Source: Thermosipho sp. (in: thermotogales)
GTDB taxonomy: Bacteria > Thermotogota > Thermotogae > Thermotogales > Fervidobacteriaceae
DNA length: 64,000 bases
Assembly: GCA_017656345.1 (NCBI GenBank)
Contig: JACDNZ010000005.1
Span: 37,532-101,531 of the forward strand
Direction: 5' to 3'
In this document: one piece after another, positions 25,212-33,585 of the stretch
How the letters are laid out: each line of letters opens with the position of its first letter
Position numbering within the stretch: the first letter of the stretch is position 1
Translations under genes and position numbers: made by a program
Notes under the pieces: model-generated
What the model saw: only the letters and a program-made list of their open reading frames with translations
What the model was told of the DNA's origin: nothing
Databases searched by the model: none

Positions 25212-28133
25212 GTGAAAAACAGGAAAGCATCTGGATGGCACAAATGGCTGTTAGTCGCTATTATGGCCCTAATGGCTACTAGCCAGGCAGCTATTCCTGC
25301 ATTAGCAGCGAATTATGACATTGGCGATCCTCAAAGTCAAATAGATAGCATAAACGGAACGCAAAGCAACATAGACATACCCTACACAGGAGATTTTGAA
25401 AATGAAGTCAGACGTTACGGAACCGGCGAAGAATCTACTGAAAGAATTGAAGATGATGAGCCAACATATGCAGAAAAAGTTATATCCCTGATTATTTACG
25501 GCATTGCCAGGGGTATAGATAAAGGCATTTTAAATGAAAGTGCAAACAACGCTGTAACTATTGATAGGTTGGTATTTAATAAAGGTCAAAAAGAAACCAT
25601 GGGATTGACATTATTAGGAGGAGTTTCTGATAATACAGAATTTGACCCCAGTCGATTTTTTTACCAGTTTTATTTGGCCATGCAGTATATCGCAGTAGGT
25701 TTGTTTTTGCCCATCGGGTTGTGGATTGGATTGTACTTTATTAGAGCCGGTGAAAATGCGCAAAAGAAAGCCGAGCTTAAAGATAAACTAATTAAACTTG
25801 TAACTACTGTTGTATTACTAACGTCTGCACCGGAGATTTTAGAGTTAATGTTTAAGTTTAATGGTGCCTTTGTAAATGTTTTTGAAGCACTGGCCAAATC
25901 TTTTTTGGGCGGTTCAGAAACAGCTGCATCTGTTATGGAACTGTTTAGAAACAGAGCGGCTGAAACAAAGGCATTTATTCATTCTGCTGCCTATCTAATG
26001 GCTGTGGGTTTAAATTTTTGGCTTCTAATTGTTTATTTTATTCGTGACATTACAATTTCTTTTCTGTTCGTGCTGTTTCCGATTATTGCGATTTGGTATC
26101 CGTTAAAAAAAGGTATGGTTGTTGCCTGGTTCAGAGAGATGTTTTCCAATATTTTTACTCAATCCATCCACGCAGTTGCATTGACAGGTGCTTTAGTATT
26201 AGCGGCCTCCGTTCCTGCCACTGCAAGCTTTTGGCAACAGCTATATGGACTTACAGGAATGATGATGATAATACCCTTCACAGCTGTAGTAAAAAGATTT
26301 TTGGGTATTGAAGGCAGTGTGGGAGCTGCCGCTTCCCTGGCAGGGTTAGGCTCGTTATTTACTCTGTATCACTTAGGGCGAGGTATTGTAGGTGTAACAT
26401 CACATGGAGCCAGAGAAATAGGCGGTGGTGTTGCTGACCTGCTGAGGGCTGAGACCGAGAGTGCCCTGGCGGCAAAAGGTAAAAAAACGGCCGGATTGGA
26501 AAGACAATTAAACCCTGTAAACCAGGCAGAAACACTTGGAAGCCTGGAAGAACAAAAACGAGCAGCAAGAAAAAGGATACTTCGAGGTGCCGGTTCTTTA
26601 ATTGGTGGGGGAGCAGGCGCAGGTGTAACCGCGTTGGCTACGGCACCATTCGGGCTTAGAACATCCATGATGGCCGGCGCTATGGGCGGTCTTGTAGGAA
26701 CAAAATTAGGTGAAAGCGTTTTTAATAGTTTAGATACAGCGGGGAACATTGCCGCGGATACAATAGAATATGCGCGAGAAACGGAATTATTTGGACGAGC
26801 AGCAGAAGCGTTTGGGATTAAAACAAACCGCGAGGGGAAAGAGCTATCCAGACAGGAAAGACTTAATAACTACTTAGGTTTAACGGCTACCAAACTTCAG
26901 GGAGAAGCCAGGGAACAGGAAATAAAAGCTCGAAAAGCCCAAAAACTTCTAGGTGCCTTGGGTTTAAAAAGTTTGGGTGATTACAGTTATGCTAAACTAA
27001 CACCGGCACAGGCTAAATTGTCGGCCAGCCAATTAAAGGAACTTGGTAATGCTAAGTTTTTTGCCAATAAAGATATGTCTTTTATCTACACAGAAGATGG
27101 GCAAGGCAACAGAAATATTATCTGGTCTGGCGAGGGGTATAAAGAATTAGGTGACAGTCAAATTCTTCAAGAAATTTCTTTTGGTGACGGTGAGCCTGAG
27201 TTGTCTTCAGTCCAGTTAGAACGCTTTAGCGAGCAAGCCGAACAAAAGGTAAGTTCATTGAAAGGCAAACCCATATACAAGCAAGCGTTACATCAGGAAT
27301 TTAACAGGTTAAAACAAGAACATATTCAGCGGATACAAAATCTACGAGAACAAACTGGCTTACCAATAATCAGTGCATCTACTCCGTTGGAGTTTGTAGC
27401 TGACCAAGAAATGTACGGTGTTATAGAACAGATGAAACAAGTGGAAATTCAAGGCCTTGCTCAAATCGAGCCACCAGTATCATACATGAAAAATATATCA
27501 GGCAATGGCTTTGCACTAAAGGGCAGGTATGCAACAGTATACATGGTAGAAGATGGTGATCAGTTGAAAGTTGCAGGTATAGGAGAAGGCGATAGTAGTC
27601 TAGGTGAAAATAGTCAAGTAATTGTGGGTATGAAGTATAATCAAGGCAGGTTTTATCAAGGAGAAAATATTTACGCTACTGAAGGAATCAGGTTAACTCC
27701 AATTGATACCGGCAACGTGGCGCCGCTAGATAAAGAAATATTTGCTAATGTAAACCTTTCTGATGTACCCAAAGGCCACCAGGCACTAATCAAAAAAGAT
27801 CCAGATGAAGAAGGTAAACTTGTTCTAATAGATGCTACTTCTTATGAAATTATAGGCCGATACGATATACCAGATGGTGCGGAAGTTGACGCAAATGCTA
27901 CCTACCGAATAACAAATATCAATGGCCGGTGGGTGCAGGAAAAGACGCAAACAACGGCAAGGGATATTCACGTTATTGCTTCAGCGAGAATGAAGCAGAT
28001 ACAACAATATGAAGATGAACAGATAAGAAGGTTCCAGGCTGAGATGCTGGACCAGCGGCTGCGAGTAATGGAAATGCAATATGTGAAGGGAGAAGCAGAC
28101 CTGCAAGTTGAGTTAGAATCGGCAATGTCCTGA
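25212..28133 (+). CDS. virB6: VirB6/TrbL-like polytopic channel protein
   Basis: The 973-aa protein starts at GTG with a signal peptide (KWLLVAIMALMATSQAAI, cleavage near ALAANY). It has about six or seven membrane helices between residues 150 and 410, for example YLAMQYIAVGLFLPIGLWIG and ITISFLFVLFPIIAIWYP. A Gly/Ala-rich stretch at 455-515 may form further helices. The last 450 residues are soluble and charged. This is the extended VirB6 form found in Gram-positive systems. It sits between VirB4 and the wall hydrolase, as expected. Confidence 0.82.
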   Translation: MKNRKASGWHKWLLVAIMALMATSQAAIPALAANYDIGDPQSQIDSINGTQSNIDIPYTGDFENEVRRYGTGEESTERIEDDEPTYAEKVISLIIYGIARGIDKGILNESANNAVTIDRLVFNKGQKETMGLTLLGGVSDNTEFDPSRFFYQFYLAMQYIAVGLFLPIGLWIGLYFIRAGENAQKKAELKDKLIKLVTTVVLLTSAPEILELMFKFNGAFVNVFEALAKSFLGGSETAASVMELFRNRAAETKAFIHSAAYLMAVGLNFWLLIVYFIRDITISFLFVLFPIIAIWYPLKKGMVVAWFREMFSNIFTQSIHAVALTGALVLAASVPATASFWQQLYGLTGMMMIIPFTAVVKRFLGIEGSVGAAASLAGLGSLFTLYHLGRGIVGVTSHGAREIGGGVADLLRAETESALAAKGKKTAGLERQLNPVNQAETLGSLEEQKRAARKRILRGAGSLIGGGAGAGVTALATAPFGLRTSMMAGAMGGLVGTKLGESVFNSLDTAGNIAADTIEYARETELFGRAAEAFGIKTNREGKELSRQERLNNYLGLTATKLQGEAREQEIKARKAQKLLGALGLKSLGDYSYAKLTPAQAKLSASQLKELGNAKFFANKDMSFIYTEDGQGNRNIIWSGEGYKELGDSQILQEISFGDGEPELSSVQLERFSEQAEQKVSSLKGKPIYKQALHQEFNRLKQEHIQRIQNLREQTGLPIISASTPLEFVADQEMYGVIEQMKQVEIQGLAQIEPPVSYMKNISGNGFALKGRYATVYMVEDGDQLKVAGIGEGDSSLGENSQVIVGMKYNQGRFYQGENIYATEGIRLTPIDTGNVAPLDKEIFANVNLSDVPKGHQALIKKDPDEEGKLVLIDATSYEIIGRYDIPDGAEVDANATYRITNINGRWVQEKTQTTARDIHVIASARMKQIQQYEDEQIRRFQAEMLDQRLRVMEMQYVKGEADLQVELESAMS

Positions 28134-28149
28134 TGTTTTAAATATAAAC

Positions 28150-28174
28150 GGATATCCCCTCTGAGGGGATATCC
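28150..28174 (+). other. Perfect intergenic hairpin without T tract
   Basis: Eleven-base arms GGATATCCCCT and AGGGGATATCC enclose a three-base loop between the VirB6-like and hydrolase genes. The following bases are not T-rich, so an mRNA processing or stability role is more likely than termination. Confidence 0.6.
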
Positions 28175-28199
28175 TTGCTCTTAAAAAGGGTGGTAGATT

Positions 28200-30008
28200 A
28201 TGCTAGGGATACTGCTAGGCATAATAAACACGGGTTTAAAAGGATTAAAATTTACCGCAAATTTAGCACGACAAGTTAAGAATGCGGTAAAACAGGGCGT
28301 AAATATAAAAAACATATTATCCGATCCCAGGTTCGCTATAGCAAAATTAATATCCATGCTGCTGAATTTTTTAAAATGGTTGGTGCTAGACTCTGTAATC
28401 TTTATTCTAATACTGGTAATTTGCCTGACAATTGTCGTAACGGGAGCGTCTATATTATTTCAAGCATTTATGCACTTTAAGGGAGAAAACAATGTTGCCA
28501 ATTTAAGTACAGAAATGTCCCAGTGGGCAGAAAGTTTGAGCAATAAAGAAGTTCAGGAGATTATGCGTAATGGCAGTTCCATTCACCCCAAAAACATACC
28601 GGATTATATCGAAGCTGAAAGGAAAAGCCTGCCTGGTACAATTACTCTTGATATGAAGGTAGACACTTATATTTGGGAGAGAACAAAAGGTGAAAACTTT
28701 TCAAGTTCAACAGAACCTTATGATTTAAACCTCAACAAAACTGCCTATCCGTACCGCCTGTGGTGGCAATTAATTGCAGGCATGGATATAGTTGCAGGAA
28801 ATTCTTTTGAACATAACGACAAAAATAAGAAGCTCATAGCAAGTGCGGAAAGCATACTAAGCCCTACATACGAATGGGGTTATGACAAATATACGAAAGA
28901 TGTTAGCAATTACGAATTGGTGTTTAAAAAGAAATATAAAAACGGAAAATTGGTTTATGACCGGCTAGAAAATGTAAAAATTACTACCCGGCATTATCCG
29001 CTCCCGTACCTGGAAGCGGTTGAAACAGCTTTTAAAAATCATAAATTCAAGTATAAACTTGATACGGTAACAGAGGACACAGGTTTTAGCGATGCCATTG
29101 TGGTAGATGTTGAGACTTGGACAGATAAAGAGCTGATTAAGGTGGTTGAGCTACCAAATGGCATTAAAAAGCCAATATATGATGTCGATAGGTACAAAGT
29201 AATAACATACAAAAAAGTGCGTACTAAAGTAGTAGAAGATATGCTTGCTAATATTGAGCAGCAAGTGGACAGCAGACGACTAAATTTATTCCTCAAAGAA
29301 AATGGTATCAATCCGAATGATATGGTTTTGCTTTACGAGATTGTTTCGAGGATGCCGCAAACAGAGGACCTAACTGCAGAGTTAAGTGAAGTATTAGAAG
29401 CTCCGGGAGAAGGTTTTTTTAATACGGTTTATACCGATCTACAATTTAACCCTGATGTACCCATGATAGAGGGTGAATGGACAAGAGCACAACTAATTGA
29501 AGTGGCCAGCAGTTTATTAGGTTTACCTTATTTCTGGGGTGGTAAATATTACGGGTTAGGAGTTAACCCCGAGTGGGGAAAACTGCGGTTAATGACTGAC
29601 AGCAGGAGTTGGGCTTATGGTAAAAAAATTCCCTACGGGATGGATTGCTCCGGTTTTGTTTCATGGGTATACAATCAGATGCTTATACCTCAAGGAAAAT
29701 CGTTTGTAACAGGAACGGTTAATCAATGGGTTAACACCTATGCAATTTCTGAAGATGAGTTACGTCCCGGAGATTTAGGATTTTATCAAAGAGGCGGAGG
29801 TAAGCACGTGGGGATTTACATCGGCGAGATAGAAGGCGAAAAAGCATTTATTCATCTGGGAGGCAGAGAGTGGGCAGATGAAACCCACCCAGCGGGGAAA
29901 TTGGTAATATCCCTGAATAATACTGATAAATTTTATAAGGGTAATGCGCCTACGAGATTCAAATACTTTCGCAGGGTTCCGGTAAAATTTAAGGGCGACT
30001 CATTTTAA
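28200..30008 (+). CDS. Membrane-anchored NlpC/P60 cell wall hydrolase (VirB1-like role)
   Basis: This 602-aa protein has one membrane helix near residues 65-95 (VIFILILVICLTIVVTGA), a long extracellular stalk, and a C-terminal NlpC/P60 domain from about 430. The catalytic Cys is in YGMDCSGFVSWVY near residue 483, the His in GGKHVGIYIGE, and a third polar position in AFIHLGG. These enzymes cleave peptide cross-links in peptidoglycan. In Gram-positive conjugation they open the wall for the channel. The domain starts with GLPYFWGGKYYG, a usual P60 entry motif. Confidence 0.88.
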   Translation: MLGILLGIINTGLKGLKFTANLARQVKNAVKQGVNIKNILSDPRFAIAKLISMLLNFLKWLVLDSVIFILILVICLTIVVTGASILFQAFMHFKGENNVANLSTEMSQWAESLSNKEVQEIMRNGSSIHPKNIPDYIEAERKSLPGTITLDMKVDTYIWERTKGENFSSSTEPYDLNLNKTAYPYRLWWQLIAGMDIVAGNSFEHNDKNKKLIASAESILSPTYEWGYDKYTKDVSNYELVFKKKYKNGKLVYDRLENVKITTRHYPLPYLEAVETAFKNHKFKYKLDTVTEDTGFSDAIVVDVETWTDKELIKVVELPNGIKKPIYDVDRYKVITYKKVRTKVVEDMLANIEQQVDSRRLNLFLKENGINPNDMVLLYEIVSRMPQTEDLTAELSEVLEAPGEGFFNTVYTDLQFNPDVPMIEGEWTRAQLIEVASSLLGLPYFWGGKYYGLGVNPEWGKLRLMTDSRSWAYGKKIPYGMDCSGFVSWVYNQMLIPQGKSFVTGTVNQWVNTYAISEDELRPGDLGFYQRGGGKHVGIYIGEIEGEKAFIHLGGREWADETHPAGKLVISLNNTDKFYKGNAPTRFKYFRRVPVKFKGDSF

Positions 30009-30024
30009 TAAGGTGGTGTAGGTA

Positions 30025-30885
30025 GTGAGTGGTAGAAAAAAAGCAGCAATAGCGATATTAATTTTATCTATAATATTTATCTTTTTAGGCCTGTCAACAG
30101 TAAAAGAAACAGAAAAAATTGTGCAAGAAATTGAATCGGAAAAAGAAGTTACACCGGAGAAGATTTTAGAAAAAATTGACAAGAACTATGAAACACCTTA
30201 TCAAAAAAAATACTTGGGCCAAATTGAGGAATATAACATCGCCAATGAACAACTGCACAAATTCTTTCGCTTAATAAACGAAAAACGCTTCCAAGAAGCC
30301 TATAATATGCTGGATGAGGATTATAAAAAAGAATTTGGCATTTCACTGGAAGAGTTTAAAGCAAAATACGATTATGAAAAAGAAAAAATTTTTGTAGTTA
30401 ATGAGTTCATCAACAGAGACAATAGGTATATCTTAAAAGCCAGAATATATAACTTTGTGCCGGCTGATCAGCCGGATGGAGAAGAAACCTATATAACAAG
30501 GGCCTTTACTATATTTGCCAAGAAAAGCGGGTATTCCCTTGCTGATATTGGGATTCTCAATATAAAACAATTGCGGGTAGTTAAAGAGCATAAAGATTTA
30601 GCGCTTTTAGTCGATAAAAGCTTTGCTTTGCCGGACGGTTCTATATGGATACTGGAAATTGAAAATAAAAGCAGCGAGTCAGTTTATATTCAAGATAATC
30701 TTTATGGTTTCTATGCAGTTAAAAACGGTAATAAGTATGGCCACTCTATGATAAATTCAATGCCTTATGAAATTGGTGCTAAAAGCCGGGTGAAGTTTAT
30801 TGTTAAATTTCAGGTCACCCACCCAGATAGTCTAGGTGTCAACTTTACTAACGGCGAAAAAATAGAAATAAGAGTTATACAATAA
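30025..30885 (+). CDS. VirB8-like membrane-anchored protein
   Basis: The 286-aa protein starts at GTG with one membrane helix (AIAILILSIIFIFLGLSTV). An NTF2-like region follows around residues 80-180 (HKFFRLINEKRFQEAYNMLDE, EEFKAKYDYE, FTIFAKKSGYSLADI). A C-terminal beta-sandwich-like part ends in KFQVTHPDSLGVNFTNGE. A single helix followed by an NTF2-like domain is the VirB8/TcpC layout. Position after the hydrolase supports a channel scaffold role. The identity is inferred from layout rather than a specific motif. Confidence 0.6.
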   Translation: MSGRKKAAIAILILSIIFIFLGLSTVKETEKIVQEIESEKEVTPEKILEKIDKNYETPYQKKYLGQIEEYNIANEQLHKFFRLINEKRFQEAYNMLDEDYKKEFGISLEEFKAKYDYEKEKIFVVNEFINRDNRYILKARIYNFVPADQPDGEETYITRAFTIFAKKSGYSLADIGILNIKQLRVVKEHKDLALLVDKSFALPDGSIWILEIENKSSESVYIQDNLYGFYAVKNGNKYGHSMINSMPYEIGAKSRVKFIVKFQVTHPDSLGVNFTNGEKIEIRVIQ

Positions 30886-30902
30886 ACAAAATACATGTAT
30901 TT

Positions 30903-30931
30903 TTGATATAAAAACTAAATTATAGTATAAT
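30903..30931 (+). promoter_or_regulatory. Promoter for the small-gene set after VirB8
   Basis: TTGATA at 30903-30908 and TATAAT at 30926-30931 are 17 bases apart. Just upstream, ATACATGTATTTTTGATATAAA resembles the shared operator, with one extra base. Confidence 0.5.
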
Positions 30932-30984
30932 AATAGTATAGATTGAAAAATGAGGGATAAAAGCATGGAAAGGAGTTTTAGGTG

Positions 30985-31206
30985 ATGGTCAATGCCAAGA
31001 ACACTGCGAGCGTTTCTATGATGACTAAACTTAACGGCAAGGAACTATGGGATTTTATCGAAAAGAAAGCCCAGAAAAAATATGGTAAGGATGAGTCGTG
31101 GAAATTGGTAGATGTTAATTTGTTAGATGATGAGATAGCAAAGGTCACGCTAATGAACGGCAAGGAAAAGTTAAAGGGTATGGTTGTATATCAAACGGTA
31201 CTGTAA
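30985..31206 (+). CDS. Small hypothetical protein
   Basis: A 73-aa frame begins after AAAGGAG. The ATG at 30985 and a GTG just before it are both possible starts. The protein is lysine-rich and mixed alpha/beta (GKELWDFIEKKAQKKYG, then DEIAKVTLMNGKEKLKGMVV). No family is recognised. Downstream (31207-31360) lies a short non-coding stretch with a small GCTGA/TCAGC hairpin. Confidence 0.5.
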   Translation: MVNAKNTASVSMMTKLNGKELWDFIEKKAQKKYGKDESWKLVDVNLLDDEIAKVTLMNGKEKLKGMVVYQTVL

Positions 31207-31362
31207 ACTTAAGATGATAAAAAAGCTCAAGTAATCATAGAAACCCAGCGATTATGTTTGAATTTTGGTATAAAACCAACTATTTCAGCCGGAGACCAGG
31301 GGATGCTGAGCCGTTCAGCGGCAGCTGTTTTTCATAAAGCGTAAACTTGAGGAGGTAAGGAA

Positions 31363-31599
31363 ATAAGCAAAGTGGACTCTGTAGATAAAAAATTTCTTGA
31401 CATTGCATTTGACAAAGGGTTTTGGGCTGCATGTAAAGAGTTAAATATTCCGAAAGAAAAGTGGGATTATTTCAAGCAGTTAGTCAAGGACAATTCATGT
31501 ATTATTTGTGGAATAAGAGTGGATTTAAAAGGCTTGTGTGAAGATTGCCAGATTGAGCAGACTGAATTTGCTAGGGAACAAGGGTTTATTGATATGTGA
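31363..31599 (+). CDS. Small protein with four-cysteine zinc motif, possible ATA start
   Basis: The protein of 75 to 78 residues contains CIICG and, twelve residues later, CEDC, a treble-clef or ribbon zinc motif. The nearest usual start is GTG at 31372, but that is 16 bases from AGGAGG. An ATA at 31363 has the ideal spacing of seven bases and would give M-S-K-V. This looks like an ATG changed to ATA, or a rare start codon. Function is unknown. Confidence 0.5.
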   Translation: MSKVDSVDKKFLDIAFDKGFWAACKELNIPKEKWDYFKQLVKDNSCIICGIRVDLKGLCEDCQIEQTEFAREQGFIDM

Positions 31600-31682
31600 G
31601 AGGGTGATAGCTGGACCGGCGGGGAGCTCATCATCTTAAGTTAACAGTAAAGAGAAAGTGAGGTGTGGAAAACAGGAGGAAC

Positions 31683-32171
31683 ATGGGGAGTGAAATAGAA
31701 CGTAAGTTTTTGGTAAAAGATATGCCGTTACAACTTATTGAGCAATGTGTGAGCAAGGTTCAAATAATTGACCAGTTTTATTTGGCGTATGGGCAAGAGG
31801 AAATCCGGATACGGCGGGTGGAAACCACATACAGTTGTGATGATAAAGAGAATATTGAATATTACATGACCCATAAGGCAGGCTTGGGGCTTAACCGAAT
31901 GGAGAATGAGATAACGATAAAACCCCAGACGTTTAACCAATTAAAGCGGTTCGGGGGTAAGCCAGTCCGTAAAATACGAATGGTTTGCCCAGAGTTTAGT
32001 ATTGATATATTCTTGACACCTTCGTTTTTGGTGGTAGCGGAAATAGAGTTTGATAACGATAAACAAGCAAAGGAATTTGAGCCGTGGGATTGGTTAGGGG
32101 AGGAAGTAACTGAAAAACCAGAATATAGCAGTCAGGGACAATGGCGTATAGTAAACAATATCCCATTGTAG
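31683..32171 (+). CDS. CYTH domain protein
   Basis: The 162-aa protein begins with EIERKFLV, the ExExK signature of the CYTH family. It continues with basic and acidic strands (EEIRIRRVET, NEITIKPQTF, VVAEIEFDND) that line the triphosphate tunnel in this fold. CYTH enzymes include class IV adenylate cyclases, thiamine triphosphatases and inorganic triphosphatases. The sequence does not decide between them. AGGAGG stands close before the ATG at 31683. It is unusual inside a secretion gene cluster. Confidence 0.82.
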   Translation: MGSEIERKFLVKDMPLQLIEQCVSKVQIIDQFYLAYGQEEIRIRRVETTYSCDDKENIEYYMTHKAGLGLNRMENEITIKPQTFNQLKRFGGKPVRKIRMVCPEFSIDIFLTPSFLVVAEIEFDNDKQAKEFEPWDWLGEEVTEKPEYSSQGQWRIVNNIPL

Positions 32172-32200
32172 GGTTCAACAGTTTTAAAGGAGTGATATAT

Positions 32201-32632
32201 ATGCCAGTAACCACAAGAGAAATTGTAGCTGTAATTGCAGTTGTTGCTGTTACGGCACTGGTTAAAGAATTTTTATTACCTAAATTAAAAAAGTCGAATA
32301 AAAAAAGCTCTAAACAAGTTATAAAACTGGCTAAAGAACAGGGAATCTCTTATGAAGAAGCAGCAGAGAAGCTAATAACTTCAAAGATCGCAGAGTTTTA
32401 TAAAGTAAGCGAAACTGTCGCTACATTTAACTCCCAGGTAGTCAATCAAGGAGACAGAATTGCTTTCAACTGCGATGAACTGGGCTTCATAACCGGTGAA
32501 TTTATCGGCTTAAAGAAATCAAAGGCGTTAGGATATACCAAACACTTTGTTATAAAAACAAGCAGCGGCAAGATAATTGCAGCTCCGGTAGAATTGATTG
32601 ACGAAGATACTGTAACTGTTTATAGCCGTTAA
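32201..32632 (+). CDS. Hypothetical single-pass membrane protein
   Basis: The 143-aa protein starts after AAAGGAGTGA. It has an N-terminal helix (EIVAVIAVVAVTALVKEFLL), a basic stretch (KLKKSNKKSSKQ), and a soluble domain. That domain has one helical segment (EEAAEKLITSKIAEFYKV) and a small beta barrel-like end (GDRIAFNCDELGFITGEFIG). The end recalls short OB/SH3-like folds, but I cannot assign a family. Confidence 0.6.
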   Translation: MPVTTREIVAVIAVVAVTALVKEFLLPKLKKSNKKSSKQVIKLAKEQGISYEEAAEKLITSKIAEFYKVSETVATFNSQVVNQGDRIAFNCDELGFITGEFIGLKKSKALGYTKHFVIKTSSGKIIAAPVELIDEDTVTVYSR

Positions 32633-32645
32633 AGGGGGAGTTACA

Positions 32646-33356
32646 TTGGAAAAAAAACTCTTGCTCTGCACGGTCTTTTTTTTATTACTTTCGATACTAC
32701 CAGCAGCCCAAGCATTTGCTCAAAATGAAGATGCCATACAGCAAAAACTAGAGGAACAGCACGAAATCATTTTAGAAAAATTTAAAAACGCCAAGCCATT
32801 TAGTGACACAGAAGATAAATTTAATTCTTTAATGCAAAACTTTAAAAAAACACAAGAAAGTTCCGATGTCACAACAAGCAAGGAGCAGGTAATACACAAT
32901 TTAAAAGCAAAGATTTATGACTTATCTTTGTCTTCCAGAAAATATGTTGTACCAGCATATATGATTATAGTGGCGGTTAATACTATTTTACTTAGCACAC
33001 TGGGTTCAAGAAGCCTGATTCAAAGAAGAAAATATATTTTATCGTTAATTTCTTTCACAATCTTATTTGTTGTCGTAATAAATTTACCTCTGATTATTCT
33101 GTATTTCCAGAGCAATCCCTCATCAGAATTGCTCGAGGCTGATAAAATGTATCAAGCTGCATTTGCTTTTGTTTACTCTTTAAAAAGAAACAGTATCGCA
33201 ATATCTATTTTGGTTCTAGTTTATGGCCTGGTGTTACAATTACTGGGTAAAAATGATATTCCCAAAAAAATCCTCAGCCAATACTTGATTAAGATTGCAA
33301 TAATCCTGTTTGTTGTACTACAGGCCCTTCCGATTATAGTGCATCTGATATTATAA
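32646..33356 (+). CDS. Secreted or membrane protein with signal peptide and four helices
   Basis: The 236-aa protein starts at TTG five bases after GGGGGAG. It has a signal peptide (LLCTVFFLLLSILPAAQAFA), a charged extracellular helical part of about 75 residues, and then four membrane helices (for example YVVPAYMIIVAVNTILLSTL and IISFTILFVVVINLPLIIL-like segments). It may be a further channel component of the secretion system. No family is recognised. It closes the operon, with a long hairpin following. Confidence 0.6.
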   Translation: MEKKLLLCTVFFLLLSILPAAQAFAQNEDAIQQKLEEQHEIILEKFKNAKPFSDTEDKFNSLMQNFKKTQESSDVTTSKEQVIHNLKAKIYDLSLSSRKYVVPAYMIIVAVNTILLSTLGSRSLIQRRKYILSLISFTILFVVVINLPLIILYFQSNPSSELLEADKMYQAAFAFVYSLKRNSIAISILVLVYGLVLQLLGKNDIPKKILSQYLIKIAIILFVVLQALPIIVHLIL

Positions 33357-33403
33357 AAGTCTTCCTACGGGCACAGGTGCTTTAGGCCAGGTATCAATAA
33401 GTT

Positions 33404-33450
33404 AAAGCAAGGCAGAGGGCAATATTGTTGCCTCCTGCCTTTGTTGCTTT
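33404..33450 (+). terminator. Long imperfect hairpin ending the secretion operon
   Basis: AAAGCAA-GGCAG-GGCAA pairs with TTGCC-CTGCC-TTGCTTT across 47 bases, with small mismatches. It separates the secretion operon from the pilus promoter at 33495. Confidence 0.6.
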
Positions 33451-33494
33451 ATGACAACAAACAGTATAATGTGAGATGTTCTTTATTTTTTCTA

Positions 33495-33523
33495 TTTACA
33501 CAACATTTATGTTGTGTTAAAAT
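33495..33523 (+). promoter_or_regulatory. Promoter with the most perfect operator, pilus operon
   Basis: TTTACA, spacer CAACATTTATGTTGTGT (17 bases), TAAAAT. ACACAACAT and ATGTTGTGT form a perfect nine-base inverted repeat (33498-33517) covering the -35 end and the spacer. It is the only obvious promoter before the 24-kb pilus gene series. Confidence 0.8.
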
Positions 33524-33585
33524 GATATTAACGGTTGGATAATCAAGTAAAAGAACGAAGCACTAAAAAGAGGGGAAACAAGTTT

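Noticed and set aside
5844..33523. Shared operator as a LexA/SOS box
   Set aside because: The Firmicutes LexA box (CGAAC N4 GTTCG) is absent; the sites are TATTGTG palindromes without GAAC/GTTC arms.
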